From Undibacterium sp. 5I1 (GTDB lineage Bacteria > Pseudomonadota > Gammaproteobacteria > Burkholderiales > Burkholderiaceae_D): a DNA stretch of 64,000 nucleotides. Positions 1 through 8,705 of the stretch are shown piece after piece. The stretch lies in contig NZ_JAVIWI010000001.1 of the NCBI RefSeq assembly GCF_034314085.1, positions 3,844,001-3,908,000 of the forward strand, given 5' to 3'. The notes beneath the pieces are model-generated. The model saw only the letters and a program-made list of their open reading frames with translations. It made no database searches and was not told the DNA's origin. Each line of letters begins with the position of its first letter. Position 1 is the stretch's first letter. Both the position numbers and the translations under genes were made by a program.

Positions 1-660
1 TCCGATATTTACCTGCTGACCGTGCCGGACGATCATATTGCGGCTACTTGTCAGTCATTGGCAGACGCGGGTTTGCTGGCTGCAAGCAACATCGTATTCC
101 ATTGCAGCGGTGCGAAAGCATCCAGCGAATTAGCAGCAGCGATTGCGACAGGTGCGGCGGTTGCCAGCGTTCATCCGGTCCGCAGTTTTGCTGATGCTGC
201 TTATGTTGCCGCCAATTTTTCCGGGACGATTTGTAGTTTGGAAGGTGATGACCGTGCGCTGGATGTACTTCTTCCCGCCATACAAAAAATCGGTGCGCAG
301 ACTGTTCAGATTAGTGCCGAGAATAAGTTGCTATATCACGCAGGATCGGTGTTTGCGAGTAATTATCTAGTGACCTTGATGGATATTGCTTTGCATGCTT
401 ACGAGGCGGCAGGCATACCGCCAGAATTGGCAAAGGCGATGGCACAGCCCCTGGCACAACAAAGTTTGGATAACGTTTTTCAATTAGGAAGTGCCGCCGC
501 ACTGACCGGCCCCATTGCGCGGGGAGATATGACCACAGTCGCTAAGCAGCTGCAGGTTGTCAACGATTGGGATGCAAGCGCAGGTGCACTATATCAAGCG
601 TTTACCCCACCAACGGTCGCCTTGGCGCAGCGCAAGCAGACACCTTATTCAGAGAAATAA
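1..660 (+). CDS. Rossmann-like/DUF2520 domain protein, 3' part
   Basis: The reading frame is open from base 1, so the gene starts upstream of the window; about 219 residues are visible. The visible part begins at the end of a Rossmann-type fold (the strand ending in LLTVPDDHI is typical of NAD(P)-binding dehydrogenases) and continues into an all-helical C-terminal domain. The segment SVHPVRSFAD resembles the HP-x(2)-SF signature of DUF2520 proteins, which are related to pyrroline-5-carboxylate reductase and F420-dependent NADP oxidoreductases. The substrate is unknown. The 3' end overlaps the convergent diguanylate cyclase gene by 16 bases, with no terminator between them. Family assignment is fairly sure; function is open. 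Confidence 0.8.
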   Translation, partial: SDIYLLTVPDDHIAATCQSLADAGLLAASNIVFHCSGAKASSELAAAIATGAAVASVHPVRSFADAAYVAANFSGTICSLEGDDRALDVLLPAIQKIGAQTVQISAENKLLYHAGSVFASNYLVTLMDIALHAYEAAGIPPELAKAMAQPLAQQSLDNVFQLGSAAALTGPIARGDMTTVAKQLQVVNDWDASAGALYQAFTPPTVALAQRKQTPYSEK

Positions 661-2180
661 ACGCTGTTTCTGCCATTCTCTTTGGCTTGTTGTAGCGCTA
701 CTTCGGCACGATCAAATACGCTGTCTTCCGTCTCGTTATCTTTGCATTGAGCCACACCCATGCTGACGGTAACTGCCAAACGCTTTTTCGCCAGATCGGT
801 GGTGCGTGAAAAATCATTCGCCGCAATTGTACTGCGCAGATTTTCGGCAATCGAGGTGGCCTTTTCCAGGGTACAGTTTTTTAATAAGATCAAAAATTCT
901 TCACCACCCCAGCGGCAAATGACATCACTTTCACGCAAAGAACGTTTGGCAATCAAAGCGATTTCTTTCAGAACATGATCACCGACTAAGTGGCCATTTT
1001 TATCATTCACTTTTTTGAAAAAATCGATGTCGATCAACGTTACACACAAAGGCAAACGTGAGCGTCCGCTATCGAGCAGGGCTTGTTGAAATACAAAATC
1101 AAATGCATGGCGATTTGGGAGTGACGTCAGTTGATCGGTGGCCGCAGATTTTTCTAAGCGTTGCTGGAAGTGTCGTACCGACAGCACCAATAATACGACC
1201 ACGATCAACATAATCGCGGCACTAACTGCCAAGTTAATCTGGAAGATATCTTGCAGAGGTTTGATATTACTACCGACCTCTTGCTCGACCAGCAAATGCC
1301 AGCCTAATTCTGGAATAAACCGCTCGCTGACAGCGATATGTTCGGTTTCGTTTTTATAATCCAGAAGTTGCGATTCAATTTTTTTGTTGGCTAAAATCTG
1401 TCCGGCGATACTGCGCATGCCGGGCATATCTTGCAGATTACTCAGACTTCGCTTCATCGCGCTGCCAGCTAAGACTATCGTCCCTTTTTGGTCTACAAAA
1501 TAGATGTTGCGATGCAGGCTCGATTGATAGCTATCGATTAGACGCCTCATCGTATCTAAGGTAACGCTGACACCTGCCACGCCAATAAATTTACCGTTGT
1601 AATCGAGTATACGGTGATTGATAGCAATCGTCATGCTGTCACGATTGGCGATATCAGTATCGACATTGATTTCGTAGGCGGTTTTTAAATTTGCTACGCG
1701 GAAAAACCATTTGTCACGTGCTTCGCTAGCGACGATTGTTTTTTGCGTGCCATCGGGCGAATAAGACTGATGGGTAATGGCGGATGCTAAAAAGCTGGTA
1801 GCGGCATTATTTTTTGATTTGATTTCTTTTAAATAATGCGTGATTTGTTCTATATTTTGTTGCTGTTCTTGGTCTGACTTTTGTTCTGACTTTTGGTCCG
1901 GTTTTTGATCAGTTGCCTTATCAAGTTCGGCATTGATGATCCAATCACGCACAAAGGTATTATTCGCCATTTGCGAAGCGATCAGAACGGGTCGCAAGAT
2001 ATCTTTTTGCAGTTCTGCAAGTACGGCGTCACTGGTGACGGGCAAGGCTTGTTCAGAACTATTTTGGTACACCGTATCGCGCGATACTTTATAACTGGCG
2101 AGCGTGATAAATCCGAATCCAGCGATCAGGATGAGCGAAAGGCAGATGAGCAAACCGTATTGTTTTAATATTTTTCGCAT
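645..2180 (-). CDS. Membrane diguanylate cyclase with Cache sensor domain
   Basis: Predicted to make cyclic di-GMP from two GTP in response to a periplasmic ligand. From the ATG at 2180 the protein has about 511 residues: an N-terminal membrane helix (roughly 8-28), a long periplasmic Cache-type region, a second membrane helix (roughly 315-340) and a C-terminal GGDEF domain. The active-site loop is GGEEF, preceded by RESD five residues upstream, a canonical RxxD inhibitory site, so it should be active and product-inhibited. An in-frame upstream start at 2270 would add 30 residues lacking signal character, so I prefer 2180, although neither start has a strong ribosome binding site. The sensor region contains a low-complexity stretch rich in D, Q and K (DNA about 1861-1920). 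Ligand unknown. Confidence 0.88.
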   Translation of the reverse strand: MRKILKQYGLLICLSLILIAGFGFITLASYKVSRDTVYQNSSEQALPVTSDAVLAELQKDILRPVLIASQMANNTFVRDWIINAELDKATDQKPDQKSEQKSDQEQQQNIEQITHYLKEIKSKNNAATSFLASAITHQSYSPDGTQKTIVASEARDKWFFRVANLKTAYEINVDTDIANRDSMTIAINHRILDYNGKFIGVAGVSVTLDTMRRLIDSYQSSLHRNIYFVDQKGTIVLAGSAMKRSLSNLQDMPGMRSIAGQILANKKIESQLLDYKNETEHIAVSERFIPELGWHLLVEQEVGSNIKPLQDIFQINLAVSAAIMLIVVVLLVLSVRHFQQRLEKSAATDQLTSLPNRHAFDFVFQQALLDSGRSRLPLCVTLIDIDFFKKVNDKNGHLVGDHVLKEIALIAKRSLRESDVICRWGGEEFLILLKNCTLEKATSIAENLRSTIAANDFSRTTDLAKKRLAVTVSMGVAQCKDNETEDSVFDRAEVALQQAKENGRNSVYFSE

Positions 2181-2370
2181 AAGATGAAAATCAAAACGCG
2201 GTAAATGTTTGACTTCGTGCCCTGCGATGCGTCTGAACCAGAATGAGGATAAGACGTACCTGTGGCACAAATCAATTTTTGTGGTGTTGCGGCAAGATCA
2301 TACTATAAAGGTCGCCGGATTCCCGTTTAAATTCGAGGGGATGTGTGCGAATTACGGGGAAAAATGACGA

Positions 2371-2401
2371 AAAAAATTGCCGCAGATCGCGGCAATTTTT
2401 T
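2371..2401 (-). terminator. Rho-independent terminator
   Basis: Perfect 13-bp inverted repeat (AAAAAATTGCCGC and its complement) around a 5-base loop, ending in a T-run on either strand. It lies just downstream of the minus-strand glycine-zipper gene and should end that transcript. It is symmetric, so it could work in both directions. Confidence 0.85.
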
Positions 2402-2447
2402 CATCTCAGAGCACAGCCTGGCGTTTGCCAGACTTTAAAATCCAAGT

Positions 2448-2990
2448 TTAAGGACGTGGTGTGATGGATACATGCAATTTCAAACGTGAACCCGGGTCGT
2501 ACGGCATGATGCTAGTGTAAGTGCGGTTATGGTACTCGTAGGTTACGGCATATCCATTATTGCGGGTCTCCCAATGATCTACATTAGTACAACGACGCAC
2601 TGGCTGGCTGTCGTAAGTTGGTTGTTGATTGGCACCGTTATTGCCATTGTTATCTACGCGATCACCCACCACTGCACCTGCAATCGCACCCGCTGCCGCT
2701 GCTGCAATACGACCATTGCCGCCCCCCACCTGGCTACCCAGCAAACCACCAGCGATACCGCCGATGATAGAGCCGCCAGCACTGCGCTGTTGTTGCGGCT
2801 GCTGACGTTGTACTGTCTCATAGTCGGTGCGGCATTCTTGACGCGGCACGTTGACTTGTTCGACTTGAGGCGCAACATTGATGACGCGAGCGAAATCATC
2901 GTAATCTGCTGCATGCGCTACGGACATTCCAAGACCTAAGAATGCAGTCGTTGCTGAAATAAGGGCTGTTTTCTTCAGATTGAGTGTCAT
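2448..2990 (-). CDS. Glycine-zipper 2TM exported protein
   Basis: About 180 residues from the ATG at 2990, chosen because GAGGT lies 7 bases upstream and the protein then starts with a clean signal peptide ending in AHA. The middle contains a run of glycines and alanines (SIIGGIAGGLLGSQVGGG followed by AAAAAGAIAGAVVGD), the glycine-zipper 2TM motif of the Rickettsia 17-kDa antigen/SlyB-like family of envelope proteins. A Q/P/R-rich linker precedes it, and a C-terminal segment with two cysteine-containing strands resembles beta-rich tails found in this family. Role in the envelope is probably structural; precise function unknown. Longer in-frame starts up to 3104 lack a signal peptide at their N terminus. 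Confidence 0.85.
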   Translation of the reverse strand: MTLNLKKTALISATTAFLGLGMSVAHAADYDDFARVINVAPQVEQVNVPRQECRTDYETVQRQQPQQQRSAGGSIIGGIAGGLLGSQVGGGNGRIAAAAAGAIAGAVVGDRVDNNGNNGANQQPTYDSQPVRRCTNVDHWETRNNGYAVTYEYHNRTYTSIMPYDPGSRLKLHVSITPRP

Positions 2991-3204
2991 TTTGTACCTC
3001 GTTTTATTAATCACAGTCCTCATATAACGTCTGGCTCCAAAAAAAGAAGACATGATTTGAAATTTAAATGTAAAACTCTGTATCAACCATGACATATAAA
3101 GCACTTTTCTGAAATCAAGTTATTCTGATGTTAATGGTTGTAATGTTTTGATCAAACCTTAATCAAATTCTAAACAGACCTTAATATTTTTAAAAAAGGC
3201 AACT

Positions 3205-3603
3205 ATGCAAATGCAATGGACTAGCTGGGCTACGATCGCGGCGCTTGCCGTATATTTCTGGACTTTTATGAATGCAGGAAAAGCACGCATGCAGCATAAA
3301 GTTCTTGCGCCTTCTATGGACGGTCCACCCGAATTTTTACGCGCTTTGCGGGTGCAAACTAATACGCTTGAGCAAATTATTTTTTTCTTGCCATTCTTAT
3401 GGTTAGCCGCCATTTGGTTTAGTGACCGTGCGGCGGGTATCGCAGGCGCAGTCTGGGTGGTCGGGCGTTTGATGTATGCATTGGCATATTACCAAGATGC
3501 TGCAAAGCGAGCACCCGGTTTTATGATCGCTACGCTGGCGTCGCTGGCATTATTATTGATGGCAATATTTGGTTTGTTGCAGCCTTTATTTTCGACTCGT
3601 TAA
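3205..3603 (+). CDS. MAPEG family membrane protein
   Basis: 132 residues with four predicted membrane helices. The segment LRVQTNTLEQ matches the RxxxNxxE-type signature of MAPEG proteins (membrane-associated proteins in eicosanoid and glutathione metabolism), and the length is typical of bacterial members. Bacterial MAPEGs may be glutathione-dependent transferases or peroxidases; a glutathione role is weakly supported by gshA and gshB lying 2-4 kb downstream, but they are not in one operon. The gene is followed after 18 bases by the AI-2E family gene on the same strand, so the two may be co-transcribed. Confidence 0.85.
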   Translation: MQMQWTSWATIAALAVYFWTFMNAGKARMQHKVLAPSMDGPPEFLRALRVQTNTLEQIIFFLPFLWLAAIWFSDRAAGIAGAVWVVGRLMYALAYYQDAAKRAPGFMIATLASLALLLMAIFGLLQPLFSTR

Positions 3604-3621
3604 CCCGGACTGCTCTATACG

Positions 3622-4632
3622 ATGCTGACTTCTAAAACTACTGCTCCCGTTTGGGTGTCTTATATCCTGGCTGCCATCGCTTTATATGTTGTGCTGAAGA
3701 TGGGTTTGCTGGTGGCGCTGTTTTCTGGGTTGCTGGTCTATTCCCTGATTCACTTACTCGCGCCTACCATAGAGCGAAAATTTAGCAGCCAGCAATCGCG
3801 CATGATTGCGGTTATTTTCTTGTCGGTAGTGATTATTGCCACGATTTCTCTGGTGCTCTGGCTGCTCTACGCCTACTTGCGCAGTGAAGGCGGTAACCTT
3901 AATGTGCTATTGCAAAAAATGGCCGACATTATTGATGCCTCCAGCGACCAGATGCCGGATTGGGTCAGTAATAACTTGCCAGAAGGCGCCGATGCTTTGC
4001 GAGAGCTACTGACCAACGGCTTTAGAGAGCACGCATCTGAAGCTAAATTGCTGGTGCAAGAAGCCGGACATGTGATTGTGCATCTGCTGCTGGGAATGAT
4101 CATAGGCAGTATGGTCGCCTTGCAGGAAGCGACACAGCATGCCAACTACCGTCCATTTGCAGCCGCTTTGCATCAACGCGTGGTGACCTTGGGTCTGATG
4201 TTTCAGAAAATTGTGTTTGCCCAAGTGCGCATCTCGCTGATTAATACCGCATTTACAGCGATCTATTTATTGGTGATTTTGCCATTAGCCGGTATTCATT
4301 TGCCACTGACCAAAAGCATGATTTTGATTACCTTTTTGGCCGGACTGATCCCCGTGGTCGGTAATATTCTGTCCAATACGGTGATCGTGGTGGTAAGTTT
4401 GTCGCACTCTTTGCACACCGCCGTGGCCTCGCTGGTATTTATGGTGGTGATACACAAGCTGGAATATTTTTTAAACGCAAAAATTATCGGTTCCAAAGTC
4501 AATGCCCGTTCCTGGGAGCTGTTGACCGCGATTTTGGTCATGGAAACTATATTTGGCGTGCCGGGCGTAGTGGCAGCCCCTGTTTTTTATGCGTATATTA
4601 AAAGGGAATTGAGCGATCAGGGCTTGGTGTAG
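3622..4632 (+). CDS. AI-2E family transporter (PerM/YdiK-like)
   Basis: 336-residue polytopic membrane protein. It has paired N-terminal helices, a soluble amphipathic region (about 85-150) and a C-terminal bundle containing the conserved segment FLAGLIPVVGNILSN, which resembles the GxxPxxG loop of the AI-2 exporter/PerM family. Members include autoinducer-2 exporters, sodium/proton antiporters and uncharacterised permeases, so the substrate cannot be stated. It follows the MAPEG gene at 18 bases. No strong ribosome binding site is visible before the ATG. Confidence 0.85.
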   Translation: MLTSKTTAPVWVSYILAAIALYVVLKMGLLVALFSGLLVYSLIHLLAPTIERKFSSQQSRMIAVIFLSVVIIATISLVLWLLYAYLRSEGGNLNVLLQKMADIIDASSDQMPDWVSNNLPEGADALRELLTNGFREHASEAKLLVQEAGHVIVHLLLGMIIGSMVALQEATQHANYRPFAAALHQRVVTLGLMFQKIVFAQVRISLINTAFTAIYLLVILPLAGIHLPLTKSMILITFLAGLIPVVGNILSNTVIVVVSLSHSLHTAVASLVFMVVIHKLEYFLNAKIIGSKVNARSWELLTAILVMETIFGVPGVVAAPVFYAYIKRELSDQGLV

Positions 4633-4689
4633 TTGTCAATGGGCTTTACCTCAATACGCTTCCATAGTTATTAATTTAAAGGAAATAAA

Positions 4690-4989
4690 ATGATTTTAGA
4701 ACTCGCCGATATTCGTATCCAGCCAGGCAAACAAGCCGAATTTGATATCGCCATCCAACGTGGCCTGAGTGAAGTGATTTCTCATGCCAAAGGGTTTAGT
4801 GGTTACAAAATCAACAAAGGAATAGAGTCGCCGGAACGTTACGTCCTGATGATTTTTTGGGAGACTTTGGAAAACCACACCGTCGATTTCCGCGAGTCAC
4901 CGGCGTTTCAGGAGTGGCGGGCGATTGTCGGCGGTTTCTTCGCCGTGCCGCCGACGGTTGAACATTTCAATCTGCTCGCTGAAGCATAA
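4690..4989 (+). CDS. Antibiotic biosynthesis monooxygenase (ABM) domain protein
   Basis: 99 residues forming a single ferredoxin-like ABM domain: a first strand MILELADIRIQPG, a central helix, and the segment YVLMIFWETLENH, typical of the YgiN/ABM family. Characterised members act as quinol or polyketide monooxygenases or as heme-degrading enzymes; small single-domain homologues are mostly of unknown function. Start supported by AAAGGA 6 bases upstream (TTTAAAGGAAATAAAATG). Confidence 0.85.
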   Translation: MILELADIRIQPGKQAEFDIAIQRGLSEVISHAKGFSGYKINKGIESPERYVLMIFWETLENHTVDFRESPAFQEWRAIVGGFFAVPPTVEHFNLLAEA

Positions 4990-5366
4990 GATTTCTAGGA
5001 GGAATTTAATATACTCCCCTATATTTTGATCAATAATGCCGTAGTGTCCAATGATTATATGGACGATTAATAAATACATATAGGGAGTATTTTTTATTAT
5101 TGAAACTTACTGATGAGATCAGTCAGCGATAGCTAAATAATTATCGTGAAAATAATCATCACTTTCAAACCAAAGGACTACGCAATATTGATCCGAGAAT
5201 CGCGTGGCAAAACTGTCATGTCTTGATAATTGTTATTTCATCCCAAGTTACGCAAGCCAAGCACGTCAATTGCTGATTCCCGTTAGAATCCGTCCTATGC
5301 TATTCAGCAATTTAGCGCACTACGCATATCAGCAGTACCCTGCCCAGCTATACTACAAAGGACATC
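4990..5366. other. Intergenic region with repeat copy and gshA leader
   Basis: 377-base gap without a convincing gene. Its first third holds a short palindromic repeat (5011-5090, listed separately). The remainder is the likely promoter and leader region of gshA. I recognise no riboswitch or small RNA in it. Confidence 0.6.
5011..5090. repeat. Palindromic intergenic repeat, copy A
   Basis: 80-base element with near-perfect terminal inverted repeats (ATACTCCCCTATAT at the left; ATATAGGGAGTAT at the right) and an internal hairpin, TGTCCA-ATGATTATA-TGGAC. The core TGTCCAATGATTAT is shared with copy C (23088-23170). It is too short to encode a protein and lies wholly between genes, as a MITE- or REP-type element would. 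Confidence 0.75.
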
Positions 5367-6665
5367 ATGGTTCCGCACCTCGTTACCGCCCTCAACGGCC
5401 CCTTGCTTGATTTAGAAAAAAAGATACTCGAAGCCACGCCTGCGATCGAGCGCTGGTTCCGTCTGGAATGGCAAGAGCATACGCCACCGTTTTACTGCTC
5501 AGTTGATTTGCGCAATTCTGGCTTTAAACTGGCACCAGTGGACACCAATCTGTTCCCTGGCGGCTTCAATAATCTTTCTCCAGAAATGTTACCGCTGGCA
5601 GTACAAGCGGCAATGGCCGCGATTGAGAAATACTGTCCAGACGCTAAAAACTTGTTACTGATCCCGGAGCGCCACACACGCAATGCGTTCTATTTGCAAA
5701 ACGTCGCACGCCAGATGCAAATTTTCCGTCAGACCGGTCTAAATGTCCGTCTCGGCACCTTGTCTGAAGACATCAAAGAGCCAACGGCGATTGATCTGCC
5801 AGACGGTACGCAATTGATTTTAGAACCGCTGGAACGCTCCGCCAATGGTCGTCGCCTTGGCTTGAAGAATTTCGATCCTTGTACGATTTTGCTCAATAAT
5901 GATTTGTCGGCAGGTATCCCGCCGATTTTAGAAAATCTCAATGAGCAAACCTTGTTGCCGCCATTGCATGCAGGTTGGGCAGTACGTCGTAAGACCAATC
6001 ACTTTGCCGCTTATGATGAAGTTGTCAAGAAATTTGCCAAGCTGATTGATATTGATCCGTGGATGCTGAATCCTTATTTTGCCAAATGTACCGGCATCAA
6101 TTTCCACGAACGGATCGGTGAGGATGAACTGGCCAATACCGTCGATACGATTCTGGCAAAGATCCGCAAAAAATACAAAGAATACGGCATCAAAGAAAAA
6201 CCGTTTGTCATCGTCAAAGCCGATGCCGGTACCTATGGCATGGGCATCATGACGGTGCGTGACGGTAGCGAAGTACGTGATTTAAACCGCAAACAGCGCA
6301 ACAAAATGTCGGTCGTTAAAGAAGGTCTGGAAGTCAACGATGTGATCGTACAAGAGGGCGTACATACCTTCGAGCAGATCAACGAATCCGTCGCCGAGCC
6401 TGTCGTCTACATGATGGATCGCTACGTCGTTGGCGGCTTCTATCGCGTGCATGAAGATCGCGGCGTTGATGAAAACTTAAACGCACCGGGCATGCATTTT
6501 GTGCCGCTGGCATTTGCCCAGCAACATGCCGTACCGGATATCACCGCCAAACCAGGCACCGCCGCACCGAATCGTTTTTATATGTATGGCGTAGTAGCAC
6601 GTCTGGCCTTATTGGCAGCGTCGCTGGAGTTGGAAAAAACAGATCCAAATCCTGAGGTGTATTAA
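5367..6665 (+). CDS. gshA: Glutamate--cysteine ligase (T. ferrooxidans-type GshA)
   Basis: 432 residues, the usual length for the proteobacterial GshA family (PF08886/TIGR02049 type), which is unrelated in length to enterobacterial GshA. It catalyses ATP-dependent joining of glutamate and cysteine, the first step of glutathione synthesis. The C-terminal half has an ATP-grasp-like segment (KPFVIVKADAGTYGMGIMTV, about residues 279-298) and ends with a conserved YGVVARLALLAASLELE block. Start ATG is preceded by AAAGGA at 4-5 bases. gshB follows 117 bases downstream on the same strand, completing the two-step pathway. Confidence 0.93.
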   Translation: MVPHLVTALNGPLLDLEKKILEATPAIERWFRLEWQEHTPPFYCSVDLRNSGFKLAPVDTNLFPGGFNNLSPEMLPLAVQAAMAAIEKYCPDAKNLLLIPERHTRNAFYLQNVARQMQIFRQTGLNVRLGTLSEDIKEPTAIDLPDGTQLILEPLERSANGRRLGLKNFDPCTILLNNDLSAGIPPILENLNEQTLLPPLHAGWAVRRKTNHFAAYDEVVKKFAKLIDIDPWMLNPYFAKCTGINFHERIGEDELANTVDTILAKIRKKYKEYGIKEKPFVIVKADAGTYGMGIMTVRDGSEVRDLNRKQRNKMSVVKEGLEVNDVIVQEGVHTFEQINESVAEPVVYMMDRYVVGGFYRVHEDRGVDENLNAPGMHFVPLAFAQQHAVPDITAKPGTAAPNRFYMYGVVARLALLAASLELEKTDPNPEVY

Positions 6666-6688
6666 GCCGATATCGGATTAGTCTCGTC

Positions 6689-6733
6689 CGCTCTCCTCGC
6701 CCGCTTGCGGGAGAGGGGTTGGGGGTGAGGGAG
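6689..6733. repeat. GC-rich intergenic repeat with hairpin
   Basis: Between gshA and gshB lies a strand starting CTCTCCTCGCCCGCTTGCGG and ending in a G-rich tail GGGTTGGGGGTGAGGGAG. The centre folds as CCCGC-TT-GCGGG. Sequences of the form CCTCACCCCCAACCCCTCTCCCGC are widely dispersed intergenic repeats in proteobacterial genomes; this looks like one copy. It could also slow transcription between the two genes. Confidence 0.6.
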
Positions 6734-6782
6734 ATTGACATGCCGAGCAATTCTAATTTGAGAAGTAATTTAAAGATCCATC

Positions 6783-7721
6783 ATGAAAATCGTATTCCTC
6801 ACCGATCCGCTCGATCAATTTAAAACCTATAAAGACTCCACCTTCGCCATGATGCGCGAGGCGGATTCTCGCGGGCACCAGTTGTTTGCTTTCGGACCAG
6901 ACGACATGGCCTTAGAAGGCGGCGTGGTGGTGGCAAATGTCCGTCGGATCACTCTGACGGGTGACGCGCATGACTGGTATCGTGCCGAAGCCCCGCAAGC
7001 GTCAGCACTAAGTGCGTATGATGCGGTTATACAGCGCAAAGATCCGCCATTTGATATGGAATATATCTACGCAACGTATCTGTTGGAGCTGGCGGAGCAG
7101 CAGGGCGCGCGCGTCTTTAACAAGCCGGCCGCGATCCGTAACCATAATGAAAAATTGAGCATTGCTCAGTTCAGTCAATTTACTACGCCTACTTTGGTAA
7201 CGCGTGACGAGCAGCGGATTCGCGCTTTTCACCAAACCCATCAGGATATTATTTTAAAACCGCTGGATGGCATGGGCGGTGCCGGCATTTTCCGCATCCG
7301 TGATGACGGGATGAATCTCGGTTCGGTGATCGAAACCTTGACGCTCAATGGTGCCAGAACCATCATGGTGCAGCGCTACATTGCTGAGATCGTGCATGGC
7401 GACAAACGGATTTTGCTGATTGGCGGCAAAGTGGTCCCGTTTGCGTTGGCACGCATCCCGCAAAACGGCGAAGTACGCGGCAATCTGGCCGCCGGTGGCG
7501 TTGGCGTGGCACAAGAATTAACGGCGCGCGATCTGGAGATTGCAGAGACTTTGGCGCCAATACTGTACCAGCGTGGTCTGTTGCTGGTAGGATTAGATGT
7601 CATCGGGCATTATTTGACGGAAGTCAACGTCACCAGCCCGACTTGTTTTCAAGAAATTACGCAGCAAAAAGGCTTTAATGTGGCTGGCATGTTCATCGAT
7701 GCGCTGGAGTCCGCTATTTGA
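6783..7721 (+). CDS. gshB: Glutathione synthetase
   Basis: 312 residues, the normal length for bacterial GshB, which adds glycine to gamma-glutamylcysteine using ATP. The N-terminal domain contains DPPFDMEYIYATYLLE, a strongly conserved GshB segment. The ATP-grasp domain carries KPLDGMGGAGIFRI (glycine-rich loop), MVQRYIAEIVHGDKRILLI and the metal-binding GLDVIG...EVNVTSPTC. It follows gshA in the same direction and both enzymes act in the cytoplasm. Confidence 0.96.
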   Translation: MKIVFLTDPLDQFKTYKDSTFAMMREADSRGHQLFAFGPDDMALEGGVVVANVRRITLTGDAHDWYRAEAPQASALSAYDAVIQRKDPPFDMEYIYATYLLELAEQQGARVFNKPAAIRNHNEKLSIAQFSQFTTPTLVTRDEQRIRAFHQTHQDIILKPLDGMGGAGIFRIRDDGMNLGSVIETLTLNGARTIMVQRYIAEIVHGDKRILLIGGKVVPFALARIPQNGEVRGNLAAGGVGVAQELTARDLEIAETLAPILYQRGLLLVGLDVIGHYLTEVNVTSPTCFQEITQQKGFNVAGMFIDALESAI

Positions 7722-7725
7722 TGTA

Positions 7726-7803
7726 AGAATATACTGCTATAGAGTATATTCTGGTGTCCAGATAAATAATGGGCTGTAAGCATGGTTTTTGTGCATACTC
7801 CCA
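7726..7803. repeat. Palindromic intergenic repeat, copy B
   Basis: Starts with a 10-bp perfect inverted repeat (AGAATATACT / AGTATATTCT around 7 bases), then GGTGTCCAGATAAATAATGGGC, which is the reverse complement form of the core found in copies A and C, and ends with ATACTCCC. It lies between gshB and the PTS EIIA gene and may serve as a gshB terminator. More diverged than copies A and C. Confidence 0.55.
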
Positions 7804-7815
7804 AGAAATGTGAAT

Positions 7816-8223
7816 ATGGTTGGAATACTTTTATTAACCCATGCCCCGCTGGGGTCGGCCTTTATGCAGGCCGCGGCGCATGTGTTTCGCGGCATGCCAG
7901 AACATTTTGAAGCGATTGATGTTATCGCTGACCAGAATATTGATGACGTTAATCGCCTTGCAAAAGAAGCGATTAAACGTCTCGACGCTGGTACAGGTGT
8001 GCTGGTCATGACAGATGTGTTGGGCGGTACACCGTCGAACTGTTGTCGTCAGTTAGGTGAGCCTGATCAGGTGGCAACCATTGCCGGCGTTAGCTTGCCG
8101 ATGTTGCTGCGCGCTATTACCTATCGTCACGATACTCTGGATGTAGTGGTGGAGATGGCTTTGGCGGGCGGGCAAAATGGCGCTTTGCGAGTGGATAACC
8201 GGGTAAGGCTTTCTCCTAACTGA
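7816..8223 (+). CDS. PTS EIIA component, mannose/fructose (EIIA-Man) family
   Basis: About 135 residues from the ATG at 7816; the protein then begins MVGILLLTHAPLG with the phosphorylatable His9 in its canonical place, whereas the longer in-frame start at 7789 adds nine residues falling in repeat copy B. VMTDVLGGTPSNC is the second conserved block of the EIIA-Man fold. It would accept phosphate from HPr. No EIIB or EIIC gene is nearby, and the EIIA-HPr-EI set alone suggests a regulatory relay, as in other beta- and alphaproteobacteria with incomplete PTSs. Downstream neighbours on the same strand are HPr (122 bases away) and EI. Confidence 0.9.
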   Translation: MVGILLLTHAPLGSAFMQAAAHVFRGMPEHFEAIDVIADQNIDDVNRLAKEAIKRLDAGTGVLVMTDVLGGTPSNCCRQLGEPDQVATIAGVSLPMLLRAITYRHDTLDVVVEMALAGGQNGALRVDNRVRLSPN

Positions 8224-8345
8224 GTAGGTAATTGAGGTTGTCAGTAAGTGGATAAATACGGTTATATGTACGGTTATAGGTAGGTTCAGATTCAAGCTAA
8301 TAAACCAATAAGGTCGTTCATTATGTCGAGTAAAGTGAAAATGCA

Positions 8346-8615
8346 ATGATCCAACAAGAAATTGAAATCGTAAATAAGCTGGGCCTGCATGCACGAGCAT
8401 CAGCAAAATTCACTCAACTGGCGGGCAAATTTAAGTGTGAGGTCTGGCTCACCCGCAATAACCGCCGGGTCAACGGTAAATCGATCATGGGCGTGATGAT
8501 GCTAGCCGCAGGCAAAGGCAGCAAAGTCTTGCTGGAGACCGAAGGTGAGGACGAACAAGCCTGTTTTGACGCCATGCTTGCGTTGGTGAATGACAAGTTT
8601 GGTGAAGGCGAGTAG
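8346..8615 (+). CDS. ptsH: Phosphocarrier protein HPr
   Basis: 89 residues. The active-site segment KLGLHARASAKF carries His15, phosphorylated by EI, and NGKSIMGVMML carries Ser46, the position phosphorylated by HPr kinase in organisms that have one. Length and motif order are typical. It sits between the EIIA and EI genes, consistent with a phosphorelay EI to HPr to EIIA. No strong ribosome binding site is seen, though the upstream AAGTGAAAATGC is purine-rich. Confidence 0.96.
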   Translation: MIQQEIEIVNKLGLHARASAKFTQLAGKFKCEVWLTRNNRRVNGKSIMGVMMLAAGKGSKVLLETEGEDEQACFDAMLALVNDKFGEGE

Positions 8616-8705
8616 TGAACATCGCTAGCGCCAAAATTCTGGCTGCTAAAGCCAACACCATTAGCTCGTAGCAAAAATAAAAAGAGTAAAAGGGGACACA
8701 ACAGC

